Assembly: GCA_963805605.1 (NCBI GenBank)
Contig: CAWDUX010000002.1
Coordinates: forward strand, 1,178,001-1,242,000
From: Actinocatenispora sp963805605
GTDB lineage: Bacteria; Actinomycetota; Actinomycetes; Mycobacteriales; Micromonosporaceae
DNA length: 64,000 nucleotides
Direction of reading: 5' to 3'
A program made the translations under genes and the position numbers. Shown one piece after another: positions 8,099-16,130 of the stretch. Numbering within the stretch: the first letter of the stretch is position 1; each line of letters opens with the position of its first letter. The notes below the pieces were generated by a model that was not told the DNA's origin, made no database searches, and saw nothing but the letters and a program-made list of their open reading frames with translations.

Positions 8099-9313
8099 TC
8101 ATCGGCCGGCTGCGTCGAAGAGCAGTTTCGCGGCCACGGTGGCTCCGTCGGAGCGGACCGTGCCGGCCACGGTCTGTGCCCGCGTCCGGGCATCCGCGCC
8201 CAGGGCGGTGGCGAGCGCGGCGGACAGGGACTCGACGGTCGGAGTCGAACCCTCGTGAGCGGCACCGATGCCCAGTTCGGCGACACGGGAGGCCCAGTAC
8301 GGCTGATCGGCGATGAGCGGCACAATGACCTGGGGTACGCCGGCGCGGGCCGAGGTGGTGGTGGTGCCGGCGCCACCGTGGTGCACGACGGCGGCCATCC
8401 GCGGGAACAGTGCCTGCTGGTTGACCTCACCGACGACGAAACAGTCCGCAGCGTCGTCGACCGGGCCCAGCCCGGCCCAGCCACGGGCCAGTACGATCCG
8501 CCGACCCTGCGCCCGGGCCGACTCGATGCCCACCCGGGCGATGTCGGCCGGGGCATGCGAGGCCATGCTGCCGAAGCCCATGTACACCGGCGGTTCGCCG
8601 GCGTCCAGGAACGCCTCCAGTTCCTCCCGCAGTGGGCGGTGGTCGGGCAGGATCCACGCCCCGGTCTGTACGAGGTCGAGATCGGTCATGCCCTTCGACG
8701 GGCACAGCGTCTCGTCCGCGGCCAGCCACGGCTGGTCGGTGAACACGTAGTCGCGGACGTTGTCCAGCGGCGGCAGGCCGATCGCGGCCCGGTGGCTGTT
8801 GACGGCGGGCCCGTACAGCTCGTTGACCCGCTGGGCGTCTTGCTTCCACAGCACCCGGTTGTCGGTCTCGCCCTCCGGTGAGGGGCTGCCCGGCCGTCTG
8901 CCGGGTGGACGGAGCCGTGAGGGGATCCCGAAGGTGTGGAAGCAGGCGAGCACGTAGTGCAGGCCCAGTTTGTCGGCCACGTCCCGGGCACCGGCCGGCA
9001 TCAGACCGGTGGCCACCAGCGCGTCGCACCCCTCGGCCGCCGCGGTCAGGGTCTCGAACCGCGCGGCGACCAGTCGCGGCGCGAGCCGGAACGCGGCCCG
9101 GCCGTCCGGTGGTTTCGGACCGGCGACGACCGAGTGCACCGACGGGCCGAGCGGTACCAACGGCACGCCGGCACGCTCGGTCAGCGCCACGAAATCGTCG
9201 TCCGGTGGCGCGGCGACCCGCGCCTCGGCACCGAGTTCCTGCAATGCCACCGCGAGCCCCACGACCGGTTCGACATCCCCGCGCGAACCCCACGTCGTCA
9301 ACAGCACACGCAT
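8099..9313 (-). CDS. GT1 family glycosyltransferase (MGT/vancomycin-GtfB-like)
   Basis: A 404-aa GT-B glycosyltransferase. The N-terminus has the acceptor-side motif MRVLLTTWGSRGDVEP. The C-terminal donor-binding domain has VYMGFGSMA, VHHGGAGTTTTSARAGVP and LIADQPYWASRV, which are the hallmarks of the UDP-sugar-dependent family including glycopeptide and macrolide glycosyltransferases. It would attach a sugar to a small hydrophobic acceptor, unknown here. No biosynthetic gene cluster surrounds it, so it may act in lipid glycosylation or detoxification. The ATG at 9313 precedes the conserved RVLL strand by one residue, so it is preferred over the start at 9328. It lies between two direct copies of a hairpin element. 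Confidence 0.85.
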   Translation of the reverse strand: MRVLLTTWGSRGDVEPVVGLAVALQELGAEARVAAPPDDDFVALTERAGVPLVPLGPSVHSVVAGPKPPDGRAAFRLAPRLVAARFETLTAAAEGCDALVATGLMPAGARDVADKLGLHYVLACFHTFGIPSRLRPPGRRPGSPSPEGETDNRVLWKQDAQRVNELYGPAVNSHRAAIGLPPLDNVRDYVFTDQPWLAADETLCPSKGMTDLDLVQTGAWILPDHRPLREELEAFLDAGEPPVYMGFGSMASHAPADIARVGIESARAQGRRIVLARGWAGLGPVDDAADCFVVGEVNQQALFPRMAAVVHHGGAGTTTTSARAGVPQVIVPLIADQPYWASRVAELGIGAAHEGSTPTVESLSAALATALGADARTRAQTVAGTVRSDGATVAAKLLFDAAGR

Positions 9314-9782
9314 TCTGCGATTCCCCATTCCCGCACGTTCTGGCTTACGGTCGGCAATTGTGCGGCACGACCCGGGTCTTGCCGCAAGCCCCCCGGTCTG
9401 CTATATGTTAGAAGTGGCAGGGAACAGTTGTGTTCCCTTTCTCGTTTCTCTCGCGTTTCTCCGCGATTCGAGTCTCTATAGGGAATTTCGCCAGCATTTT
9501 GGCCGCTTCGCCTCCGGGGTTCGACTCCGCGGAGCGGCTCCGCGGATCGACCGCGTTCGTTGATCATGTTCAGTGTCGTTGATCATGGTAGGCGGGAATT
9601 CCGGTGGCATGTCGTGGCATTCAGGCCATGATCAACAACACTGGAGTCACGATCTATGCGGAGCCCCGTAAGCGAAGACCACTCACATGGCAATGCAATA
9701 GTTAGCCGATGGAAACCGAGTTGATCTTGCAATTAATTTGTTTTTGTGATATCGTAGGGAAATGTTGGGTTAATTTGGCCGA
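9314..9782. other. Intergenic region, AT-richer than neighbours
   Basis: No gene is supported here. The stretch holds the promoter side of the glycosyltransferase, the long inverted repeat at 9571-9642, and an AT-rich segment (about 9695-9780) just before the truncated methyltransferase start at 9783 that could hold its former promoter. Confidence 0.5.
9571..9642. repeat. Long inverted repeat
   Basis: CAGTGTCGTTGATCATGG (9571-9588) pairs with CCATGATCAACAACACTG (9625-9642) with 17 of 18 matches across a 36-nt loop. The core CGTTGATCATG occurs once more just outside, at 9558-9568. It is noncoding and could be an operator, a terminator or the end of a lost insertion element. Confidence 0.65.
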
Positions 9783-10016
9783 ATGGAATCCAGTACGCAG
9801 GCCAGCCAGACCGCGCGTACCGCGGCCGCCGCACGTGCCGCGCATCTGATCGTCGACGCCGAACCGCACCCGTTCGTCGACAAACTCGCCGAACGGCTCC
9901 TCGGTGACGAGGCCGAGCATCTGCTCAGCTACCGGGCGCACGCCACACCCACCCGATCCTCGCCGAAGCATCCCGGTGGAACCGGAGCGACAGCCTGCAG
10001 CGCACCCTTTGCGCGA
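9783..10016 (+). pseudogene. 5' fragment of a TIGR00027/LCM-type SAM methyltransferase
   Basis: The first ~58 codons from the ATG at 9783 resemble the start of putative leucine-carboxyl-methyltransferase-like enzymes: ...TARTAAAARAAHLIVD, then HPFVDKLAERLLGDEAE. The SAM-binding region and everything after it is missing. The resemblance fades near 9960 and the frame then runs into hairpin element copy 2. This looks like a gene that lost its 3' part, with the break near the repeat. It is too short to be a functional methyltransferase. Confidence 0.5.
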
Positions 10017-10076
10017 GCATTTTCCCCGAAAGTCCGATTACATAATCCGGATGAAACTCTCTTTAGGGGAAAATGC
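10017..10076. repeat. Dispersed hairpin element, copy 2
   Basis: A perfect 11-bp terminal inverted repeat, GCATTTTCCCC (10017-10027) and GGGGAAAATGC (10066-10076). The left half matches copy 1 almost base for base through GAAAGTCCGATT. It is in the same orientation as copy 1, so the pair brackets about 2.1 kb holding the glycosyltransferase and the methyltransferase fragment. Confidence 0.78.
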
Positions 10077-10114
10077 GCAGCAGTGCGGGCGGCGGGGGTA
10101 CAGGTGGTGCGGGT

Positions 10115-11824
10115 TCAGGGGTCGACGATGGGCAACGTACGTAGTGCTGCCGGCGCGTGCGCTGGGACGGCCGGGGTACGCGGCGGCACCGGGGACAGCG
10201 TCTGGTAGTTGGCGCCCAGCGGCGGCCGGGGGTCGTGCTCGCCGCGGTTCGGCCACAGCGACACGGCCCGTTCGGCCTGCGCGGTGATGGTCAGCGACGG
10301 GTTGACGCCCAGGTTGGCCGAGACCGCCGCACCGTCCAGTACGTGTAGGCCCGGATGGCCGTATACCCGCTGGTAGGGGTCTACCACCCCGGTGTCGCGG
10401 CTGTCGCCGATCGGGCAGCCGCCGAGGATGTGCGCGGTCAGCGGTACGTTGACGATCTCGCCCCAGGTGCCGCCGGCGTCGCCGTCGATCAGGGTGGCGA
10501 GCCGGCGTACGGCCTCGTTGCCGGCCGGGATCCAGGTGGGGTTCGGTTTGCCGTGGCCCTGGCTGCTGGTCAAGGTACGGCGACCGAACAGCGTGCGCCG
10601 CTGGCGTACGGTCAACGAATTGTCCAGCGACTGCATGACCAGCGCGATCACGGTGCGTTCGGACCAGTGGCCGACCCGCAGTACCCGGGCCAGCGCACCG
10701 GGGTGCCGGATCACCTCGGTCAGCCAGGTCAGCGCGCGGGGCCACGGTTTGCCGCCATCGGTGAGCAGGGTCTGCAGCATGCCCATGGCGTTGGAGCCGT
10801 GGCCGTAGCGGACCGGCTCGATGTGGGTGTGCTCGTCGGGATGGAACGAGCTGGTGATGGCGACGCCCTGGCTGAAGTCGGTGCCGCCGTGCCGGGACCG
10901 GGCACCGACGATCGATTCGGAGTTCGTCCTGGTCAGGGTTCCCAGCCGGGACGACAGCCGGGGCAGGATCGCGTCGTCGCGCATCCGGTGCAGCAGGCGT
11001 TGGGTGCCCAGCGCGCCGGCGGCGAACACGACCTGGCCGGCGGTGAACGTACGCCGGTCGTCGGCGCGGCGCCCGGAGCTGCCGGTGCGGACCATCTCCA
11101 CCTGGTAGCCGCCGCCGGGGCCGGGGCGTACGGCGGTGACGGTGCTGAGCGGGAAGACCTTCGCGCCGGCCTGCTCGGCCAGGTGCAGGTAGTTCTTGAC
11201 CAGGGTGTTCTTCGCGTTGTGGCGGCAGCCGGTCATGCATTCGCCGCATTCCAGGCAGCCGTTGCGGGCGGGGCCGGCGCCGCCGAAGTACGGATCGTCG
11301 GCCTTGACGCCGGGTTTGCCGAAGTAGACTCCGACGGGCGCGGTGTGGAAGGTGTCAGCGACGCCCATCTGTTCGGCGACGGTACGCATCACCTGGTCAG
11401 ACGGGGTGTCGCCGGTGTAGCGCTGTACGCCGAGCATGCGTTCGGCCTGGTCGTAGTGCGGCGCGAGTTCCGCGGACCAGTCGGTGATGTGCGCCCACTG
11501 CGGGTCGGTGAAGAACGCCTTTGCCGCGCGGTACAGCGTGTTCGCGTAGACGAGGGAGCCGCCGCCGACTCCCGCACCGGACAGCACCAGTACGTCGCGG
11601 AGCAGGGTGATCCGCTGGATGCCGAGGCAGCCGAGCCGCGGTGCCCACAGGAACCGGCGCAGCTGCCAGGAGGTCTTCGGGAATTCGTCGTCGGCGAAGC
11701 GCCGGCCGGCTTCCAGGACGGCTACCCGGTAGCCTTTCTCGGTCAGTCGTAGGGCTGCGACACTGCCGCCGAAACCTGATCCGACGACCACCACGTCGAA
11801 GTCTGCACTGTCGGACACGCCCAT
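10115..11824 (-). CDS. GMC-type FAD oxidoreductase (cholesterol-oxidase-like)
   Basis: A 569-aa flavoprotein. The FAD-binding start is VVVVGSGFGGSVAALRL with a following acidic VLEAG strand; the C-terminal part has HILGGCPIGDS and GLHVLDGAAVSANLGVNPSLTI, as in the GMC/cholesterol oxidase family. A cysteine-rich insert near residues 195-210 (CLECGECMTGC) is typical of the subgroup of these enzymes found in actinobacteria. The substrate is probably an alcohol or sterol, which cannot be fixed from sequence. I chose the ATG at 11824, with GAGGAG just upstream and the FAD motif about 12 residues in; the longer frame from 12079 would place a non-conserved leader in front. Confidence 0.85.
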   Translation of the reverse strand: MGVSDSADFDVVVVGSGFGGSVAALRLTEKGYRVAVLEAGRRFADDEFPKTSWQLRRFLWAPRLGCLGIQRITLLRDVLVLSGAGVGGGSLVYANTLYRAAKAFFTDPQWAHITDWSAELAPHYDQAERMLGVQRYTGDTPSDQVMRTVAEQMGVADTFHTAPVGVYFGKPGVKADDPYFGGAGPARNGCLECGECMTGCRHNAKNTLVKNYLHLAEQAGAKVFPLSTVTAVRPGPGGGYQVEMVRTGSSGRRADDRRTFTAGQVVFAAGALGTQRLLHRMRDDAILPRLSSRLGTLTRTNSESIVGARSRHGGTDFSQGVAITSSFHPDEHTHIEPVRYGHGSNAMGMLQTLLTDGGKPWPRALTWLTEVIRHPGALARVLRVGHWSERTVIALVMQSLDNSLTVRQRRTLFGRRTLTSSQGHGKPNPTWIPAGNEAVRRLATLIDGDAGGTWGEIVNVPLTAHILGGCPIGDSRDTGVVDPYQRVYGHPGLHVLDGAAVSANLGVNPSLTITAQAERAVSLWPNRGEHDPRPPLGANYQTLSPVPPRTPAVPAHAPAALRTLPIVDP

Positions 11825-12050
11825 GCACTCCTCGCCCGGCGGTCGGGGTTGCGCCGATGGACAATGATCCCCCGTATGGCCTGTGTTGTGTAGCGGGTCA
11901 GCACGACGTACGACAACACGACGTACGACAGGCGGTCGGCGGAGCCGGGCAGGTCCGGTCCCGTCGGGCGCGCCGGCGGCAGCGGTTCCTATGCGGGGGA
12001 TGACCGGGCCGACGGTCCATCGTCGGTACGCGGGCCGGAAGGAGACGTTG

Positions 12051-12449
12051 ATGACCGCGGACCGGTTCGAGGTCGACACCGACCAGTTGCGGAGCGCAGC
12101 GGCCCGCCTGACCGAGATCAGTACCCAGCTCGGTCAGCCCGGCGACTCCACCGACCCGTCCGACGAGGCTCTGGGTGCCGGCCCGGACAGCACGCCCGGC
12201 GGTGCGGTCACCCTGCCGGATCCGAGCGATGTGCTGCGTGACACGGGTCTGGACGGCTGGTCGTCGGGTTCGGCGCTGGCCGCGCTGGGCGAACGTTGGA
12301 GCGCCGCGGTGACCGGCCTGGCCGCCGAGTACGCAGACCACGCCGAGCAGTTACGGGCCGCCGCCGAACGCTACGACGACGCCGAACGCATCATCGAGCA
12401 GACGTTGCGGGACGCCGAGGATCCTCGCGGTTCGGACGGGCCATGTTGA
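12051..12449 (+). CDS. WXG100-like small helical protein
   Basis: A 132-aa protein with heptad-rich helices at both ends (FEVDTDQLRSAAARLTEIS and AALGERWSAAVTGLAAEYAD) and a GWSSG turn region between them. It resembles the ESX/type VII secretion-associated proteins that begin 'F.VD...L..AA..L' in actinobacteria. The longer spacer between helices makes it larger than a classic 100-aa WXG protein. The ATG at 12051 has AAGGAG upstream. It overlaps the next gene by 7 bp, so both are likely translated together. No secretion ATPase is present nearby. Confidence 0.65.
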   Translation: MTADRFEVDTDQLRSAAARLTEISTQLGQPGDSTDPSDEALGAGPDSTPGGAVTLPDPSDVLRDTGLDGWSSGSALAALGERWSAAVTGLAAEYADHAEQLRAAAERYDDAERIIEQTLRDAEDPRGSDGPC

Positions 12450-14548
12450 CCGTCGAGCAGTTGCGCGCGGTCCGGCCCGAGCAGGTCGCCGGGATGGCCG
12501 GCACGCTGCGCGCGCACGCCGACACCATCTCCAGTGTGGTGTCGCAGAGCGTGGAGTCCGCCGGGCAGGACCTGGCCGGCTGGCAGGGCCCGGCCGCCGC
12601 GGCGTCGACCGCGCACCGGCACGCCCTGACCGACGATGCGCACCGGCTGACCGACGCGCACGGGCAGGCTTCCGGCGTGCTGTCGGGGCTGGCGGACCGG
12701 CTCGACCAGGCCCGCCAGTTGCTCGCGCTGGCCGACTCGTTCGCCCAGCTGGTGGGCTGTACGGTACAGGGCCGGGCCGAGGTCAGCGTGTTGCCGCCCA
12801 CCATGCTTGGCCCGCTGGCCAGCGTGTACGACTCGGTACGGCGCACCGCAGGTTCGCTGGCCGCGCAGGCCCTGGTCGTCGCGGAGGCCGCCGACCTGCA
12901 CGCCAGTCACGCGCTGGGCGAGCGGCAGCCCTGCCTGCCGGCGGCGGACGCGGCGGTCGGGAGCGGCGACGATGCCGACGGTCTGCTCGCTGCCGCGACC
13001 AGCGCGGGCCCGGCCGAGCCTGACGACGCTGACGTCGGGCGCTCCGACGCCGAGACGCTGGAGCGGTTGGCGGCGCAGGAGTGCCCGGCCGCCGAACTGG
13101 CGCCCGCGGTGATGCTGTTCTACGCCGCGCTGTCGCTCGACCGGCGGCGGGCGCTGCGACGCAACCGCCACCGGTGGGTTGCCGCGCTGCCCGGGGCACC
13201 GGTACAGGAACGGTACGCGGCGAACCGGCGGCTGGTCGACGAGAACCGGGCGGAGCTGCGGCGGCACCGCACCGAACTGGCCGCCGCACCCGCCGCGCAG
13301 CGTGCCGTCGCCCGGTCCCGCACCTTGGACGCCATCAACCAGCGGATCGGCACCCTCAACTCGCTCCTGGCCAGCCGTACGGTCGCCGCGGTCGACCCGC
13401 GGACCGGGGAACGGGCCAGCAGCCACCACACGCGGCAGTTCCTGGCCTTCGATCCGAGTGGGCCGGGCCGGGCCGCCGAGGTGTTCGGTGACCTGGACAC
13501 CGCACGGCACGTGGCGGTACTGATTCCCGGTGGCCGCAACGGGTTGGACACGTTCAACGCGCTGGCCGTGGATGCGCGGCTGCTGGCTGACACGGCCGGC
13601 CCGGACTGCGCGGTCGTCACCTGGCTCGGGTACGACTCGGTCGGTGCCGGCACCCCGTCGGCCGGCGGCGGGCAGCACTCGGCGACCTCGGCGCGGACCC
13701 GTACGGACGCCTCCGCGCTGCGTCGTTTCCTGGGCGGGCTGACACCCTGCCTGCCACCGTCGGCCCGGCTGATCCTGGTCGGGCACGGGTCGGGCACCGT
13801 GCTGCTTGCCGCGGCGCTGCGGGCCGGGCAGACGGCCGACGATGTGGTGCTGGTGGGCAGTCCGGGGCTCGGCACCCGGATCCGTTCGGCCGCCGACCTG
13901 CGGCCGGCCAGCCCCGGCCCATCGGCGGCGGGCACGGCCAGGGTTCCGGCGGCGGGCTCCGCCGCAGTTCCGGCCGAACTGCTGCCCGGTCCGGTGATCA
14001 CCGCGCCGCGCGCCGCGACACGGTTCTGGGCGCTGCGGGCACCCGGCGACGCGATCGCGTACACCCGCGCGTTCGGCGCGGACCCGGCGGAATTCGGCGA
14101 CGTCACCCGGCTGGACACGCAGGGCGGGGTGGAGGTGCTCGGGCACACCCGGTACTACACGGTGGGCAGCGAGTCGTTGGACAACCTGGCCCGGGTGGTG
14201 GCCGGCCGGCTGGACGTGGTCACCGTCACCGACACCACGATGGAGGAAGAGCTGATGCTGGCCGACCTGGACGATCCGACCGGAATGGCGCCACCACCGG
14301 CCACGCCTGCGCCGGTCTCCGAGCTGGCGGGCGTACTGGATGCGGTCGGGGTGGTCGGTGGCACCTGGATGGCGCGCGGTACGGACGTTTCTCCCGGTAC
14401 AGGAATCGCCCGCGGGGCAGAATCGGCCCGCAGTGCGGAGCCCGTCCAGGGCGCAGAGCCCGCGCCCGCCGCAGGCGTTGCCCGTACGGACCCGCCCGGA
14501 GGCGCGGACATGGGGCATGCGGGGCCTGACGGCGAGCGGCGGTCGTGA
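12443..14548 (+). CDS. WXG100-like / DUF1023 alpha-beta hydrolase fusion
   Basis: A 701-aa protein. Residues 1 to about 110 are helical with a WQGPAA segment like a WXG100 domain. A linker region with more helices follows. From about residue 310 comes a DUF1023-type alpha/beta hydrolase: the strand HVAVLIPGGRN, WLGYDS, and nucleophile elbow LVGHGSGT. A histidine-bearing GVEVLGHTRYYT could supply the catalytic His. The last ~90 residues are low-complexity Ala/Glu/Pro repeats. In actinobacteria such hydrolases are often placed with WXG proteins and may be secreted or act at the envelope. The start at 12443 overlaps the previous stop. Confidence 0.75.
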   Translation: MLTVEQLRAVRPEQVAGMAGTLRAHADTISSVVSQSVESAGQDLAGWQGPAAAASTAHRHALTDDAHRLTDAHGQASGVLSGLADRLDQARQLLALADSFAQLVGCTVQGRAEVSVLPPTMLGPLASVYDSVRRTAGSLAAQALVVAEAADLHASHALGERQPCLPAADAAVGSGDDADGLLAAATSAGPAEPDDADVGRSDAETLERLAAQECPAAELAPAVMLFYAALSLDRRRALRRNRHRWVAALPGAPVQERYAANRRLVDENRAELRRHRTELAAAPAAQRAVARSRTLDAINQRIGTLNSLLASRTVAAVDPRTGERASSHHTRQFLAFDPSGPGRAAEVFGDLDTARHVAVLIPGGRNGLDTFNALAVDARLLADTAGPDCAVVTWLGYDSVGAGTPSAGGGQHSATSARTRTDASALRRFLGGLTPCLPPSARLILVGHGSGTVLLAAALRAGQTADDVVLVGSPGLGTRIRSAADLRPASPGPSAAGTARVPAAGSAAVPAELLPGPVITAPRAATRFWALRAPGDAIAYTRAFGADPAEFGDVTRLDTQGGVEVLGHTRYYTVGSESLDNLARVVAGRLDVVTVTDTTMEEELMLADLDDPTGMAPPPATPAPVSELAGVLDAVGVVGGTWMARGTDVSPGTGIARGAESARSAEPVQGAEPAPAAGVARTDPPGGADMGHAGPDGERRS

Positions 14549-14949
14549 AGCCCGCGCAGCGCCGGCCGGCCGGCCCGTACCAGGCCCGGGACGAACTGCG
14601 TGGGTTGCTGCTGGTCGCGGCGGTGGCTGCGGTGCCCGAGCGGCAGCCGGTGGTCGTCGCGGATCCCGGTCCGCACGGTGCGGGTGGTCTGTGCGACGGC
14701 GCCACGGTGACGGTGACCAGCAGGATCCGGGTGGAGATCGGCGAGGCCGCCGACACCACGCCGCAGACCCGGATGCTGGCCGTGCGCCGGCACCTGACCG
14801 CGGAAGGCTGGGCGGTGGTACGCAGCGGCACCACCGGCGCCCTCGCCGAACTGGTCGCGGTACGGGCCGGCTACACGATGACGGTCAGCAAGAGCGGCGC
14901 CGAACGTCGGGTGGTACTTACCGGGGAGACCCCACCAATGCCGGCGTGA
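14545..14949 (+). CDS. Hypothetical protein, third gene of the WXG100-like operon
   Basis: A 134-aa protein starting at a GTG that overlaps the upstream stop (GTGA). It has one hydrophobic helix near residues 18-32, then a soluble part with a RIRVEIG strand and a VRRHLTAEGWAVV helix/strand. Related small proteins and lipoproteins often follow WXG100/hydrolase pairs in actinomycetes, so a partner role is likely but unproved. The 3' end overlaps the converging GNAT gene by 32 bp. Confidence 0.6.
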   Translation: MKPAQRRPAGPYQARDELRGLLLVAAVAAVPERQPVVVADPGPHGAGGLCDGATVTVTSRIRVEIGEAADTTPQTRMLAVRRHLTAEGWAVVRSGTTGALAELVAVRAGYTMTVSKSGAERRVVLTGETPPMPA

Positions 14950-15910
14950 CGTCGCGGGCGTAGTGCACCGCGGTGCTGGTGACGGTGAAGCCGGCCTTCT
15001 GGTAGAGGCCGAGCGCGCCGGTCGGGTTCTCGCTGTCGACCTCCAGCGAGGCCGAGTCGTAGCCGTGCTCGGCGGCCGCCCGCAGCGCCGTGGCCAGCAG
15101 CGACGTCGCGACCCCACGGCCACGGGCCCGTTCCAGCGTGCCCACGTTGTTGAACAGTGCGTCACGCTTGCCGGTCGCCTCGGTCTCGGCCGCATGCTCC
15201 AGGGTGATGATCAGTCCGACGATGTCGCCGTTGGCCGGGTCGATTGCGAGCGGGGACAGTTCCGGCTGGAACTCCGGGCCGGTGAACTGGGTGCGCCACA
15301 GTTCCGGGGGTGTGATGGCAACGCCCCAGTGCTCGGCGAACATGTCGTTCTTGGCCACCCGTACCTGCTCGTCGAGCTCGGGGCGGTAGGTGATGATGTC
15401 GAAGCCGTCCGGGGTCCGCACTGGGGGCAGGGTGTCGGGCTGCAGGCCGCGGGTCATCTTGTGGAAGTAGCGCGCGGGCCGGAAACCGTGCTCGGTGAGC
15501 AGTGCGGCAGCTGTCTCGTCGGTCGAGTCGACGGCGTGTACGAGTTCGACGGGCTTGTCGGGGAAGTGGTCGCAATGCAATGGGAGGGCGGCGCGGGCCG
15601 CCCAGTCCATCAGTTCGCGGCCCAGGCCGGCGTCGCGGTATTCCGGATGCACACCGCCCTCGTACAGGATCTGGTGTACCTCGTCGGCCTCGGGTCGGGC
15701 GACGAGGATACCGACCGCGACCAGGTGGTCACCGTCGAAAGCAGCGGTGCTGCCGCGGTCGAGTTCGATCCTCGGGTCCGCCAGGAAGCGGGCGAGAAAT
15801 GCTGCGTCAAAGTGTGCTCCGTGTTGATCAACCTGCTCGATCTCGGCGAACAGCGTGGTCAACGCGGGTACGTCGGAGGGGGTCAGGGGGCGCCACTGTA
15901 CGGTAGCCAT
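14918..15910 (-). CDS. Two-domain GNAT acetyltransferase
   Basis: A 330-aa protein built from two GNAT domains. The first has VHPEYRDAGLGRELMDWA; the second has LERARGRGVATSLLATAL, the classic R-G-x-G-x-A acetyl-CoA loop, followed by NPTGALGLYQKAGF. The tandem layout recalls mycothiol synthase, but the specific MshD motifs are not evident to me, so I keep it general. The ATG at 15910 begins the first domain directly. It converges on the small gene at 14545-14949. Confidence 0.8.
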   Translation of the reverse strand: MATVQWRPLTPSDVPALTTLFAEIEQVDQHGAHFDAAFLARFLADPRIELDRGSTAAFDGDHLVAVGILVARPEADEVHQILYEGGVHPEYRDAGLGRELMDWAARAALPLHCDHFPDKPVELVHAVDSTDETAAALLTEHGFRPARYFHKMTRGLQPDTLPPVRTPDGFDIITYRPELDEQVRVAKNDMFAEHWGVAITPPELWRTQFTGPEFQPELSPLAIDPANGDIVGLIITLEHAAETEATGKRDALFNNVGTLERARGRGVATSLLATALRAAAEHGYDSASLEVDSENPTGALGLYQKAGFTVTSTAVHYARDVTPALVGSPR

Positions 15911-16077
15911 GCGCTTTAGCCTGCCCGCCCGCCGCCTGGGGGAAACGCTTTCGGGGTGTGACGCTCGTCCCGTGAGGTGGTGGCGGCCACCTGCCCCGGC
16001 GCGGTGCTTGACGACGGTGACGAGCACCCGCGACGTTCCCGCCTGAAATGTCGCAAAGGTACGTGGCTACGTGCCCA

Positions 16078-16101
16078 GTGCTGCGGGTCTTGACGCAGCA
16101 C
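16078..16101. terminator. Hairpin downstream of the BREX minus-strand operon
   Basis: GTGCTGCG (16078-16085) and CGCAGCAC (16094-16101) form a perfect 8-bp stem with an 8-nt loop. It lies 30 bp beyond the brxHI stop, where transcription of the minus operon should end. No U-run follows. Confidence 0.6.
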
Positions 16102-16130
16102 GGACCCCTGACCTCGCAGCGTGGGATTTC

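Noticed and set aside
9505..9545. GGGGTTCGACTCC resembling a tRNA T-arm
   Set aside because: No D-arm, anticodon arm or acceptor stem can be drawn upstream; the flanks fold into an unrelated CTCCG/CGGAG hairpin.
12371..14518. A 715-codon minus-strand open frame
   Set aside because: It mirrors the WXG100-like/hydrolase gene, which has clear motifs on the plus strand.
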